In this document: piece after piece, positions 1-13,108 of the stretch
How positions within the stretch are numbered: position 1 is the stretch's first letter
Layout: each line of letters opens with the position of its first letter
Origin: Symsagittifera roscoffensis
Lineage: Eukaryota; Xenacoelomorpha; Acoela; Convolutidae
Assembly (NCBI RefSeq): GCF_963678635.1
Contig: NC_087064.1
Location: 69,554,123-69,618,122 of the forward strand
DNA length: 64,000 nucleotides
Direction of reading: 5' to 3'
Notes under the pieces: generated by a model
Database searches by the model: none
Told to the model about the DNA's origin: nothing
The model's input: only the letters and a program-made list of their open reading frames with translations
Program-made: the position numbers and the translations under genes

Positions 1-190
1 GGATCCACTTAACAAGTGCAGATCCCCCCTCCCCCCTATGGTGTCTACTAAACAATTATTGCCACCCCTATAATAAAAGCAAATTAGCACCAAATCGTTG
101 TATCTAAAATTCGATTTTTACTGCATATACTAACTTAAATCTACTTAACAATTCCCCCTTTCTTGGAACGGGTAATTGTTTTGAAGATAC
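1..190. mobile_element. Degenerate copy of the GGATCTACTTAACAA inverted-repeat MITE (family 1)
   Basis: The window opens with a diverged GGATCTACTTAACAA terminus, followed by a C-rich stretch. A second ATCTACTTAACAATTCCCCC motif lies at about 140-160, and a weak inverse of the terminus lies at about 172-190. The better copies at 46192-46392 and 54536-54727 share this plan: terminal repeat, internal hairpin, length near 195 bp. It has no coding capacity. The right end is badly decayed. Confidence 0.6.
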
Positions 191-984
191 CAAACTCTTT
201 GGCCTTATTTGATAATTCTTGTTGGCTACTAACTTTTTCCCGATTTAATTTTTGCCGGGGGACGCTTAAAAAAACTTCGTTACAGGATACGCAAATAGAC
301 GCATTTTTTGAATGATGCATTGATAACTAAGACTGTCTAAGTTACTTATTCAACATGCGTAATAGTAAAATTTGAATTTTCTTTAACGCTTACAAGAACT
401 CGGAAAGCAAGAAACAGAATGAAAAAATCAAAAAACGTTAAAAACGAGTGCTAAAAACGATCCAAATAAAGATGTTTTATTACTCGTCTTCAGTCTGAAT
501 TTCAATCAGTGTCAGCGCAAAATTATAGTAAGCTTATTGAAACACTTCACTATCAGCATATCAAGATTTGAATTGCATATATTATACTGATTAGACCATC
601 AATTGAACCGTTTTCAAGAATGCGAAAACCGTTCTCAAACTAAAATGAGATTTGAACGTCAATTAGTAGTTAAATGTGATTTTAAAAAATATATATATTT
701 CTTCCGGCAGTTACAAACGTATTAACAATGTTAACCATAATTGTTGTATTCGTCTATGATCATACAAGCAAACCAAAATACCTCTCGCAATTTTTTTTTG
801 TATTTTTTAATAATGAGTTTAGATAAGTTGCCTTTCGAGAAATTTTACTAATTCAAATTATTTGCGTGTTTGACAGGTGCTATTACTTTTAATTTTCAGA
901 AACGCTCTTGAATCGATATCATCGTAAGAAAATTTTTTTTGAGGTAAATCCTCATATTTGTTTTTGAAAAAAGATATCTTAAAT
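191..984. other. AT-rich DNA without recognised features
   Basis: No convincing open frame, repeat or RNA gene was seen. The stretch is AT-rich with short homopolymer runs. Confidence 0.5.
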
Positions 985-1227
985 CTAAAAAAAGCTCATA
1001 TCAAGGCAAAACCTTGAATGCTAGCAATGGCATTTGATCAGTTTGCCCGAATTTGGTTTAAAAATTCGCTGATTAAAAAAGTTGAAAATTTTTCCATTCT
1101 GAATGTTAACTGCAAAGCGTTAGATTTTGCTTTATTAACGCATCTATTAGCTAGCCTCAATTCAATCTGGAACGGTTTCTCAGCTGGATAAACTCGCCAT
1201 GATACATAATGATACACAACTATTGGG
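985..1227 (-). mobile_element. 5'-truncated HINE-like element fragment
   Basis: A variant of the family stem-loop, CAAGGCAAAACCTTG, lies at 1002-1016. It is followed by sequence related to the copy at 48821-49312, including the GCCTCAATTCAATCTGGAACG region at about 1155-1175. The fragment stops where the next copy begins. The stem differs from the family norm CAGGG/CCCTG, but both arms have changed so that pairing is kept. Confidence 0.5.
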
Positions 1228-1705
1228 AACAAGATTGCTCGTATATCAGGACAAAACCCTGAATGATCCGACTGCCCCCTAACCAATATTAATTAATTGT
1301 TGGCAGAAAACAAATTGAAAACCAACAATTTTAAATAATATCAAACAACAAGTGTGAGTTTGAGTAGTACAAAAATAATACGAATGATTAGCTTGCCTCA
1401 AATCAAATTGCAACAATTTTGTAGTGTAGAATTATTCGGCTCAGATCAATAAATAGCGCATTGCCTTCAGCATCACAAATGAAATTTTAACAGCGCGCAT
1501 AAATTAATCCGAAGCATGGCCAAATTGGTACTTTCAACCCCCGAGAACTTTTCAAAAATAATTGAAGTAAAATATCATTTTTTTAACTATGGGAATTGAA
1601 TTTTTTAATTCAAGAAAAAACTATTATTTCGATCATCGAAATATGACTGATTAAAAAAAGTACCCAAAGCATAAATATTCCGTAATTCCTGGAAAGCCCG
1701 AACAA
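1228..1705 (-). mobile_element. Degenerate HINE-like element
   Basis: It reads inward from the 3' end: AACAAGATTGCTCG, then the stem-loop CAGGACAAAACCCTG, then a diverged copy of the subterminal motif (ATGATCCGACTGCC). The far end is a diverged AATATTCCGTAA...GGAAAGCCCGAACAA. The middle keeps recognisable pieces, such as the 'ggccaaattgg' and 'aaccccc...aact' blocks shared with better copies. It is non-coding and old. Confidence 0.55.
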
Positions 1706-3539
1706 AAAATGGAGTCACAAAACTACACAAAAGGTATCTGCCTTTTATGGTTTAAAATGATAATAGTTCAAACCCACTCTTTTATCAAAATGGAAACTAT
1801 TGTCTTAAATTTGAGCGCAAGGCATCGATGTGTTTCTGATGGTGGAAAAAAAAACTCGTAACAACCTCAAAAATTGGTGCTCGTATTAGATTAAAGTCCC
1901 AAATAATGCAACCGCATTTTTTCTTGTTTTGAAAGATTAGAAGGCTATGGCACAAAATGCTTGGCAAATCTTCTGTTTTTTTGAAAATACTCCCCCCATA
2001 TACTATTTAAATGTCAAGTACACAATTGAATAATGACAGCTTTTGGATATAATTAGAAACAAAATTTCTGTTACAATTTGTTTTCAGCATTTTTTTACCC
2101 AGTTATAGGACCAAATGAACAGCATTAAAAACTTGCCTTGATTGAATTTTTTTACGCTTTTTAAGCCAGATTATTCCCCTATCAAGAAATGATTACAGCT
2201 GAAATAATTTGTTAAAATTATGGTAATATTAGGGTATTTATAACTCTCACATTGTACGGAAGATCTTTCAAATGTTTTTGACAAGTCAAAACTGGCTTAA
2301 TTCATAAACCAGTTCAAGCATGAATAATCCTTTATTTTCTTCGAAAATCACAACAATGTATTAACCTAGCATGGCATAATCTACCTAGGCGTCACAAAGT
2401 AGGTAATTCGAAGGCGCAAAAAACAACCAAACAAGAGATTTTTTCGCTTTAAATCCGTTGATAATCAATCAAAACCAAAACGAAAATTCTACAAGCTAGC
2501 GTAAATACCAAACTGCAAAAAAAAACAAGACGCAATAATTAATTTGATAAGAACTATTTCATTTTAAAAATATTTTTTAAATCCAAAAAAAGTTTCACTA
2601 GACAAAAGTTTCTGCTCTATTTCATTTTAGCGTACGATCAACCATTGTGTTTTGAATTTCCGTCTCCTTCAGCTTGTTAATTTTCCTTGAACTGTTATTT
2701 ATGGCCAATTTAAAAATTTTTGGGTTTAAAAATTGATGAACACGTTGCAAAACAAAATGTTTTATTTTTTTTTTAAATTTCAGTTTATCCCCCTCACGCC
2801 AAAATAAACTACAAAAAGATGTACTTAGAGTTTTGTATCCTGATATTTCGAACAAATGACTTGCCTCAATTCAATTTAGCGAACTCATTAATGCGCCGCT
2901 TGCGCGTGATATAAGATTGCAAGATAAAAATGTCTCCAGGCAGCAATACCTTTCAAGTGGAATGTAAACGTTTTTTCAAAATATTGTAAATTGACTGAAA
3001 AAAACATCCCAAACATTCTAAAAATTGGAACATAAGTACCTAGTCTCTATTGGCAAAAATAGAGTAAAGTTTTTGTTTAAAAAGAAACTTGATATACGTA
3101 AGAACTTGCAGAAATCAACCAATACTGAAAACAGAAAATAACAAAATATCTATTTCCGATCAGATAACATTTTTTTGATAGTCACCTTTTTCATCGATGA
3201 TATCATTAGAAAGTGCAACGAAAAATTAAAAAAATTAGCACACATGATGACACTTAACTAATGTAACTGTCATGTATGCTTGTTTGTTATGGTAAGGGTA
3301 TAGCATTCATTAATGTTTAACCGTTGATTTAGTTATTCATAAGGGTGACAAGTTTACGAAGCAACATAAAGGGGGAAAGTTAAGAGATTCAAAACTGGAT
3401 GAAAAGGCTCAAAAAGATACAGGGAAACTTCCAGTTTTCGTTCATAACGAAGTTGTAACAAATGTCGATCGCGATAACAATACCAGATGCTGACACGCAA
3501 TCAGTACACAGAGGCGAAGCGGAGCTTCGCCTTATTTTT
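1706..3539. other. AT-rich intergenic DNA, possible repeat scraps
   Basis: No gene is supported. A short scrap at about 2858-2930 (CTTGCCTCAATTCAATTTAG, then a CG-rich patch) resembles the interior of the HINE-like family. The rest is AT-rich and unassigned. Confidence 0.4.
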
Positions 3540-5480
3540 GATGGAAATAAAGCATCAGTAAAACATCAGAAGCACAAAAAAATTTAATCTCCGAAAAAGA
3601 GATGAGAAATACAAGCACTAGCACTAAATAGGCTTTCAATATTTTCCGAGCTTTCGCTGAGCCAAAACCTTTGGTTGTACAAAAATTAATCCGAAAAGCC
3701 AAAGAAAATTGTTGACGTGAAAAACTTGAAAAAAAATTCAACAATTTTTTTGGACCTACTAAAAACTCAATCTTAGAAAACCCGACCAGCAAAACATCCA
3801 CCATCAAAATTTTTTTTTATTTTGCTGCAAAATTATTGAATTTTCAAGACAACAATTTCCTTTGGCTTTTTTTGAATCATTTGTCTTCAACACGTGGTTA
3901 ATTCGTAAACAAAAAAGCCAAAGAATTTTTTAGATTTAAAAAGTATGAAAAAATCAAATCAACCGTTTTTTTGGAAATACGAAAAAAATCAATCTCAAAA
4001 AGAAAATGCAAAACACAATCACTAGCATTAAACACGTTTTTAGTATTTATCGTGGGTTCACTAAGCTGACCACCAGTGCTTAAAAACCAATTGATCCAGA
4101 AACAAAAAAATGCTCATGACGAAAATTATTAAATTTTCATGACAAAAATTACTTTGGATTTTTTTCGAATAATTTGGCTTCATTACGTTGTTTAAAAACT
4201 AATTGATTGGAAAACAAAAAAAGCCGAAAAAAATTTTAAATATAAAAAGAAACTTGAAAAACCAAACGTTTTTTTGGAAATATGAAACGTTCAATCTCAT
4301 AAAAAATATGATGAACACAATCACTAGCATTAAACAAGCTTTTAGTATTTATCGATAGTTCACTAAGCCCACCATAAGTGACAACAATTTCCTTTAGCGT
4401 TTTTTGTTTTTGATTCAATTGGTGTCTAATCACTTTTGGTCGGCTTAGTGAACCCTCGATAATTACTAAAAGCTTGTTCAATGCTAGTGATAATCTTTTG
4501 TTTGAGATTGGACTTTTCGTATTTTTAAAAAATGTTTGATTTTTTCAAGTTTTTAAATCTACAATATTTTTTGATTTTTTTAATTACAATCAATTGGCTT
4601 CTAACCACGTGTTGAAGCCAAATGATTCGAAAAAAAACATCCACCTTCAATAAACTGATTTTTAATTTTTCTCGATCTTTCGCAACAAAATTATTGAGTT
4701 TTTTTTACGATAATTTCCTTTGGCATTTTTGTTCGAATCGTTTGGCTTCAATACTTAGTTTGAAACCAATGAATTTGAAAACAAAACCAAAAAAATATTT
4801 GTCGTAAAAAACCAAACGTTTTTCGGAAAAACGAAAAATTCAATCTCAGGAAAATAGACGAGATACGCAAACACTAACATTAGAAGAGCTTTCATTCTTT
4901 TAGATTTTCTTAATTGATACAAATGGGTATCCTCAATTGATCCAGAAACAAAAAACACGAAAGAAAAATGTGGACATAAAGTTTTTTTCGATTTTTTGCT
5001 AAGCCAAAAACCCGTGGTTATACATCAATTGATCCAAAAAACAAAAAATGCAAAAAAATAAGGTTTACAAAAATTTTGACAATATCAACACTTTTTTGGA
5101 AAAACTAAAAATTCAATCATAAAAAAACCGACGAGAGACCAAGCACCAGCATTAAGCCAGCTTTCAATTTTTTTAAAATAATTTAAATTTACTTTTTGAA
5201 CGACATAATTTTTTTTGGCATTTCTTTTAAACTAATTGGCTTCAACACATGGATAGAAGCCATTTAATTCGTAAGCAAAAAAGCCAAAGATAATTTTAGA
5301 TAGAAAAAACTTTAAAATCAACCGTTTTTTGAAAATACCAAAAATTCAATCTCAAAAAAAGATGAAAAACAATCACTAGCCTTAAACAAGCTTTTAGTGT
5401 TTATTGAGGGTTCACTAAACCGACCACAAGTGGTTGGGCACCAAATGATCCAAAAACAAAAAGCGCTATAGGAAACGGTT
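3540..5480. repeat. Decayed array of units of about 300 bp
   Basis: A recurring block runs 'cactagcattaaac...gcttttagtatttatcg...ggttcactaagccgacca', followed by 'aattgatccaaaaacaaaaaa' and a TTTTTTTGGAAATACGAAA stretch. Recognisable copies begin near 3575, 3990, 4290, 4830, 5130 and 5350. Spacing is irregular (about 220-540 bp) and identity is low. Open frames here are accidental and lack family signatures. Confidence 0.6.
4255..4530. repeat. Imperfect inverted repeat inside the 300-bp array
   Basis: The unit at about 4255-4375 (containing ACTAGCATTAAACAAGC and TAGTTCACTAAGCC) reappears in reverse complement at about 4395-4530 (GGCTTAGTGAACCCTCG, GCTTGTTCAATGCTAGTG). The centre lies near 4385. 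One unit of the array has therefore been inverted next to its neighbour. Confidence 0.6.
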
Positions 5481-6317
5481 GTCATAGAAAGTTAGGGTAA
5501 TTAAAACTTTGAATTTTAAATATTACACTACCAACCGACTTAATTATTTGAAAACAATACTAATCAATTTTCAAGCGTAAACCGATGGAAATTTTCAAAG
5601 AAGCAACAAAAAATGAGCTGAAACCATTAGAACAGAACAAAACGTCTGAACGATAAAAATAACAAATCAGAAGCGGAAAACTAACTTCGCAGGTAAACTA
5701 AAGTTTGAAAATTACAGGAACTAATCAACGATATTTGAGACTACGACAAAAAAGGCATACGGCGCAAAAAAACTGTGGTGTGGCAACTAAGCCAACAAAC
5801 CTTAAGCCGACAAACTGTAGTCCAGTTAATCAATTTCTTTGAAAAAAGACCCTGAAAAAAACAAGATCCGGCGCGACTGAAACTCGATACCCAGACCATC
5901 GGCTGCAACTGCAGTCGCATTGCCTCCAGGCCAAGTGAAAAATGGAAGTTGCAAATGTCTAGTTCACGATTACAAGTATATTTCCCGTTCTTGTAAGTGC
6001 ATTAACAATCAGAGGAACCAAAACCCAAGCAGTGCTAGAGCAATGCAGTGCTAGAGTGCTAAGGAAAGATGTGCTAAATTTTCGAAAGTTATTAATTACA
6101 TCATTTGGAGGTTTCTAGAAGAATAAATTGAAATCATTAAAAATGAAATTCATTAAATTAGGTTTTTTCAGTGCTTTCAATTTTACGAGACTCAAAGTTT
6201 GGCAAAAAAGTAATAAAAATTTGAAAACTATAACCTTCTCCGAGAAAAATTTCAACAGCAACATTAAATTCAATAAATATAAAGTTTCCAATGCAAATCA
6301 GCTAGGAATTTCGGCGT
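5481..6317. other. No recognised feature
   Basis: AT-rich single-copy-looking sequence. It holds only a short internal repeat (gcagtgctagag twice, near 6030-6055) and no supported gene. Confidence 0.4.
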
Positions 6318-9306
6318 GAATTATTGTCTAGAATTATTGGCTAAGATTATTGGCTTGGATTATCGGCTAGAGTTAATGGTTCAGATTATAGGCTAGAAAT
6401 ATCGTCTAGAATTATTGGCTAGAATTATCGGGTAAGATTATCGATAGGATTATTAATGAGAAAAATCAGCTATAAATATCGATTAGAACTATTGGCTAGA
6501 AATATTGGCTAGGATAATCGGCAAGGGTTATCCTCAAGAATTGTCGGCAAATATAAACTGCTACTATTATCGGCTAGAGTTTTTAGCTGGAAAAATTAGC
6601 CCGGTTTATCGGTTAGCTTTATTGCCTACAATTATTGTTTGCTTTGATTATCGGCATGATTTATTGGCTAGTATTACTGGCTAAGTTTATCGGCTAGAAT
6701 TATCATCTAGAGTAATCGGTTACGATTATCGGCTAGTGTTATTGACTAGGTTAATCGGGTAGGATTATCGGCTTGGGCAATCTGTTAGGATTATCGGCTG
6801 AGATAATCGGCTAGAATTATCGGCTAGAAACATCGGTTAGGGTAAGCTGTCGAATTTATTGGTTAGAATTTTTGCCCAGGATCATCGGCTGGGACTTTCA
6901 GCCAGTATTATTGGCTAAAATTAACAGTTAGAGTTATTGATTAGAATTTTGGCTAGGGTTCTTGTCTAGGATTATCGGCTAGGATTATTCGCTAAGATTA
7001 GCGGCTAGGATTATTGGCTAGGTTTATCACCTATGATTATTGGCTAAGATTAGCGGCTAGGATTATTGACAAAAATATTGGCTCAAGTTATTGGCTAGGA
7101 TTATTGGCTAGAGTTTTTGGCTAGAGTAAACGGTTAAGGTTATCGGCTAGTGTTATTGACTTGAAATATCAGTTAGGTTTATCGCATGGATGATTGGCTG
7201 GGGTTATCAGCTAAGATAATTGGCTAAAAATATTGGCTAGAAATATCGGTAAGGGTAATTTGTTACCTTAATTGGCTAAGATTATCGACCAGGATTATCG
7301 GCTAGGATTATAGGCTAGGATTATATGCTAGGATTGTTGGTTAAGATTATCGGGTAGGATAATTGGCTAAGTTTTTAGGTTAGGATAACCGGCTAGAATT
7401 ATCGGCTAGCATTATCGGCTAAGATAATTCGCTAAGGTTTTTGGCTAGGAGTATAAGCTAGTATTGCTGGCTGAAAATATTAGCAAGGGTTATTGGCTTA
7501 AGTTTTCGGCTGGATTCATTAACTAGAATTATCGGCTGGGATTATCGGCTAGAATCATCGGCTAGAAGTCTCGGGTAAGAATATTGGCTACGATTATCGG
7601 TTAGAGTTATTGGCTAGAATTATCTGTTCAGATTATCGGCTACGATTATTGGCTGAGATTATTGGCTAGGATTATCGACCAGGATTATCAGCTAGGATTA
7701 TAGGCTAGGCTTATAAGCTAGGATTGTTGGTTAAGATTATCGGGTAGGATAATTGGCTAGGTTTTTCGGCTAGGATAACCGGCTAGAACTATTGGTTAGC
7801 ATTATCGGCTATGATTATTGGCTAAGGTTTTTGGCTAGGATTATTGGCTAGACTTTTGGCTAGGAGAATAAGCTATGATTGATGGCTGAAATTATCGGCT
7901 AGGATTATTGGCTAGTATTATTGACTAGAATTGTTGGCTAGGGTTATCGGATGGAACAGTAAGCTAGTATTTATCGGCCAGGATTATCGGCCAGGATTAT
8001 TGGCTTGAATTTTCGGCTAAGATTTTAAGATTTACGGCTAGATTTAACAAACTAGAAATATTGGTTAGGATTATTGGCGCGGGTCGATGGCTAAGTTATT
8101 GGCTAGGGATATTGACTAAAATCAACAGCTAGAGTTATTGTTTAGATTTTAGGCTAGGGTTTTTGTCTTGGATTATCGGCTAAGTTTGGTGAGAAGATTT
8201 ATCGGCTAAAATTATTGAATAGGAAAATCGGCTAGCGTTATTGGCTGTCATTGTTGGCTAGGATTATTGGACTAGATTATCGGCTAGGATTATTGACTAG
8301 AACTATCAGCCAGGATCGTCTAGAGTTATTGCCTATAACCATTGGTTAAGTTTATCGGCTACAATTTTTGGCTAGGATGATCGACCAGGCTTATCGGCTA
8401 GGATTATAGGCTAGGATTATAAGCTAGGATTGTTGGTTAGGATTATCGGTTAGCATTATCGGCTGTGATTGTTGGCTAACGTTTTTGCATAGGATTATCG
8501 GCTAGAGATTATTGGCTAGGATGATCGACCAGGCTTATCGGCTAGGATTATAGGCTAGGATTATAAGCTAGGATTGTTGGTTAGGATTATCGGTTAGCAT
8601 TATCGGCTGTGATTGTTGGCTAACGTTTTTGCATAGGATTATCGGCTAGACTTTTGGCTAGGATTATAAGCTAGGATTGCTGGCTGAAATTATTGGCTAG
8701 GATTATTGGCTAGTATTGTTGGCTAGAATTATTGGCTTAAGTTTTCGGCTGGATTTATTAACTAGAACTATCGGTTAGGATTATCGGCAAGGGTTGATGG
8801 CTAAGTTATTGGCTAGGATTATTGCCTAGATTTTCGGCTAGGACTGTAAGCTAGGATTGCTAGCCTAGGTTCTCCGCTAAGATTATCGGCTAGGATTATT
8901 GGCTCGGCTTTTTGGCTAAGATTTTCGGCTAGATTTTTTGACAAGAATTATTGGTTAGGATTATCGGCAAGGGTTGATGGCTAAGTTTTTGGCTAGGAGT
9001 ATCGAGTTGGATTATCTATTAGGGTTATCGGTTACGATCATAAGCTAGGATTGTTTGCTTAGATTATCGGCTATGATTGTCGGCTAGTCTTATCGGCTAG
9101 GATTATCTTCTAGAATTCTCGGTTACGGTTATCGGCTAGAATTGTCGGTTAAGATTATCGGCTAACAGTTATTGGTTGAGGTTATTGGCTAGGATTATCG
9201 GCTAGTAGTTTTGGTTAGGATTATCGGCTACGGTTATTGGCTAAGTTATTGGCCAGGATTATCGGCTAGAATTGTGACTAGGATATTCGGCTAGAAATTA
9301 TCGGTT
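6318..9306. repeat. 3 kb degenerate satellite, 13-bp unit GGATTATCGGCTA
   Basis: The 13-bp unit (consensus near TTATCGGCTAGGA) repeats roughly 230 times with substitutions and occasional indels that shift the phase. Common variants are TTATTGGCTAGGA and TTATAAGCTAGGA. A distinctive run ('atcgacca...ggattataggctagg...ggattgttggtta') recurs at about 7281, 7671, 8377 and 8521. The 7281 and 7671 blocks are 390 bp apart, exactly 30 units, and the last two are 144 bp apart. This shows higher-order amplification by unequal exchange. There is no coding signal. Confidence 0.95.
8377..8650. repeat. Recent 144-bp higher-order duplication within the satellite
   Basis: Positions 8377-8506 and 8521-8650 read identically for about 130 bp, while neighbouring 13-bp units differ at several positions each. 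The offset of 144 bp is eleven units plus one base. Confidence 0.9.
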
Positions 9307-10561
9307 TGAGAAGCGAGGGAAGAAAATGGAGCAAAGAAAAGGAGGCTTCTCTGCAAGTGGGACAAATTTTTCAGAACGGAGTTATCAACTTAAAATCAAA
9401 CGACAAAAAAAACAAAAGTTTACTAAAAAAGAGCTAGGGCGTGGGGTTGGATTACGACAGGACTGACCCTAAGTTTACTGCATTTTTGAAATCTTAATGT
9501 AATTAAGTTTGTTGAACCATCTTAAATCACATTTATCATTAAGAAAAAAAAATTGCTAATTGCCTGAAAAAATGGCTTCTCTCTTGCTTATTAAAAAATA
9601 AATAAGCCTTATGAAGCATTTCTAACAGATTTACTTTGATTGATGGTATTTCTATCACTTACCTGTCGCGTATAGCTTGTTTTTTCCCCAAAAAACTGAT
9701 TCGAAAGAAATCGAGGAGTGGGAAGGTCTCCAAATTAATTGGCACCATTTCTATTTCAGACGCCTTTTTACAATTATTTGTCAGCGAATAAATTATACAT
9801 TATGCCTTCAAAAAAGCTCTTGGTCATCGCTTCTAAAATGATGTTAAATTTTCCATTTACAAATTTGCTGAAATTTCTATAAATTCATTTATTTAATTAG
9901 TAACATCTTAGTAAAAGATATTGTTCGTTTTTGGTCATAAGATGCAATGATTAAAAAAAAAACACTTTGGCCCGGAAAAAAACCAATATGCAGAAAATGA
10001 AATAACTGTGTAAAGAGCCTTTTCATAATTTTTTATCTCGCCAATCTAAGTTTTTTTGATGATTTAAAAAAGTTCCAGAGAGCTAAAGGAAAAATTAAAT
10101 TCCATAAAAAAGAACACCGCCGTCTGAATTTGTGATGAAAAAGTTATTCTAAAGGCAAGTTTTATTTAAAACCTTTAGTAAAAATTAATGTTATACTGTT
10201 CTTGAGCTTCGGTTGGCATTTTTAAAATTTCCGATTAATACCTTACCTGATGGGAATGAATCACCGACCTAATTCCGGTAAAGCAGAAAAAATTTCCGAA
10301 ATTATTGGCTTTTTAAGGATACTTAGAGATCAATTGTTTGTTAGTAAAGCGACTAAACCTTCTATACCGATCGATCTATTGGCTTTATTGTTTTTTGCCC
10401 ACTTTTTCAGCGAAACCAAACAAAAACTACCTTTTCTACAATTGGCAGATTGCCCATTTATGTTGTGAGTGTATATGTTCCCTTTTAGTTAATTATTATT
10501 TACTTTTTTTGATCAGTTTTTAGTTAAATTTTAAATCAGTTTCTAACGAACCTTAGTTTTT
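9307..10561. other. No recognised feature
   Basis: AT-rich DNA with poly-A/T tracts. Open frames near 10250-10520 are short, overlap each other in different frames and carry no motif I recognise. Confidence 0.4.
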
Positions 10562-13108
10562 TTATGATTAAGTTTGCTTTGAAGTGATTCGAGTCTTTGA
10601 AGTAATTCGCTAATTGCGGATTTTTCCCGAAATCTGACAAAAATGGAGCCTTTTTGAAAATAAATTGATGTTGAACAACAGGAAATTTGTAAATTTAAGA
10701 TAAAAAATGATAAAAACTTAATTGAAAGTAAAAGGATAAAAGCAATCAAAAATAATGAAAATGTTTTTCTATCACTGATTGCTTTGAAAAAAAAACTTCA
10801 ATTGGTGAGGACAAAAAAATTTATGAATCAATTAGCTAATATTTCTGCAAGAACAATCAGCTTTGCTGAAAAAACACAAAGAACTTTTAAATATACAAAT
10901 TATGGACAGCTTTTTTGAGTTCCTAAGTCCTAGAGAGTTTTCCCACCGCAGCTGTTTGACAAAAAAAGGAAATGATAGCGTGGGAATTTTTAAAATGAGA
11001 TTTTCTGTCTTGATATCACACAAAGCTTAAAAATCCTTCAAAAATATTTTAAAAGTAAAAAAACCACAACGACTAATAGTCGAAATTTAAAATAGAAGCT
11101 GGTATCAATCACCAAAAAGCGGAAACAGATTTTAAAATTCTTTCAAGTTGTTTCTTCTTTTTTGCTCCTAATTTTTTTAAAGAGACACAAACTGGAGTTT
11201 GTGATGGGAAAACCAGCCAAATTCTATCCTGCGCTGGTCAAGTCCTCTAAAATTAAAAAAAAAATTTGTAGCGTTTTGAAGCAAAAACTACAAAATTGTT
11301 GCAAAAAAACTGATAAAAAACGGGAAAAATGTTGGTTTGTGGGTTTATAAGGCAAACTTTGAAGATTTCTGTACTTAATTTTTTGGTCAAAAAAGTTTAA
11401 AATGTAACCTACCTTTTCCTGCTCCCTGTCAATCAATATCTTTTGTAAAATCATATTTGAAAAATGACCTGCAAAAAGTGCCTCAAATGACAGTTATGAT
11501 GATCATTGCAAAGAAAAAATGGTCCATGTGATCAATGATCCTCCGAAAACGGGTTGAGGTGCTCGACTTATGTTTCGACTTTGAAAATCGACAAGATGCA
11601 GTTTTTCGACTATTTATAACATGCAAAATGACAAAACTTAGTCGATTTTGGTCGAAAAGTCAAGTCATAGGTCAACCACAGTCAAAGCGTACCCAATTTT
11701 GATTGAGAATGTCGAAGCAAAGATCAACCACAGTCGAAAAATATCTGATTTTGGTCGAGGGAGTCAAACATGCCAATTTTGGCTGAGAAATTTGAAACAC
11801 GACTGAATAGTGTCAACCAAATACGAAAAATTTATGATTGATCGTGTTTGCTTTGAAGTGATTCGAGTCTTTGAAGTAGTTCGCTAGGTAAGGAATTTTC
11901 CCAAAATCTGACAAAAATGGAGCCTTTTTACAAGAAAAAGTTGATGTTGAACAACAGGAAATTTGTAAATTTAAGATAAGAAGAGAAAGAAACTTAATTG
12001 AAAATAAAATGATAAAAGCAATCAAAAATAACGAAAAAACTTTTCTATCACTGAGTGGTTGCGAAAAAAATTCAATTGTTGAAAACAAAAAAATTAAAGA
12101 ATCAATTTTCTAATATTTCTGCAAGAAAATTCAAATTTGCTGAAAAAACACAAAGAACTTTTAAATATACATATAATGGACAGCTTTTTTGCGTTCCTAA
12201 GTCTTACAGAGGTTTACCACCGCAGCTGGTGTTGACAACAAAAAGGAAATGATAGCGTGGGGTTTTAAAAAATGAGATGTTCTGTCTTCATATCATACAA
12301 AGCTTAAGAATCCTCTGAAAAACTTGACAGGTAAATGAAACCACAACGATTAACAGTGAAAAAATAAAATAGAAGCTGGTATCAATCACCAAAAAGCGGA
12401 AACAAATTTGAAAATTCTTTCAATTTTTCTCTTATTTTTTGCTCCTAATTTTTTTTTAAGAGCCACAAAGTGGAGTTTGTGATGGGAAAACCAGGCAAAT
12501 TCTATCCTGCGCTGATCAAATCCTCTAAAATTAAAAAAAAAATTTTGTAGCGTTTTGAAGCAAAAACTACATGATTGTTGCAAAAAAAAACAGATAAAAA
12601 CGGGAAAAATATTGGTTTGTTGGTTTATAAGGCAAAATTTGAATGTTTCTGAACTTAATTTTTTGGTCAAAAAATTTTAAAATGTAATTTTCATGCCAGA
12701 AACTTCCCTTTTTCCCCTCCCTGTCAATTAATATCTCTTGTAAAAGTCATATTTCAAAACAGACCGGCAAAAAGTGCCCTAAGTGACGGTTATGATGATC
12801 ATTGCAAGTTATCCTCAGAAAACGGGTTGAGGTGCTCGACTTATGTTTCGACTTTGAAAATCGACAAGATACAGTTTTTCGACCATTCATAACATGCAAA
12901 ACGTCAAAACTTAGTAGATTTTGGCCAAAAAAGTCTAGACATAGGCCAACCACAGTCGAAGCGTACCCAATTTTGTTTGAGAATGTCGAAGCAAAGATCA
13001 ACCACAGTCGAAACTTATCTGATTTTGATCGAGGGAGTCAAAGATGAAAGTTTGGCCGAGAAATGTGAAACACATCTGAACAGTGTCTGCCAAATACGAA
13101 CAATTTTT
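10562..13108. repeat. 1.27 kb direct tandem duplication
   Basis: Two abutting copies, about 10562-11831 and 11832-13108, share order and sequence throughout. Both start with GTTTGCTTTGAAGTGATTCG, pass through GATGTTGAACAACAGG and a 'cagcttttttg.gttcctaagtc' stretch, and end in a GTCGAA-rich array. They differ by many substitutions and small indels, so the duplication is not recent. Copy 2 keeps a 65-codon open frame (12055-12252) that copy 1 breaks. I recognise no protein in it. Confidence 0.85.
11560..11800. repeat. GTCGAA-rich degenerate array, copy 1
   Basis: Short irregular repeats built on GTCGA(A/G)A and TTTTGGTCGAGAA, with spacing of roughly 20-30 bp. This is the tail of the first tandem copy. 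Confidence 0.6.

Noticed and set aside
1-6. GGATCC at the window start as a cloning site
   Set aside because: It matches the terminus of a MITE family found elsewhere in the window, so it is more simply genomic.
6318-9306. CRISPR-like array
   Set aside because: Units are contiguous 13-mers with no spacers and the genome is eukaryotic.
12055-12252. Conserved coding fragment in the tandem duplication
   Set aside because: Only one of the two copies is open and no homologous family is recognisable.
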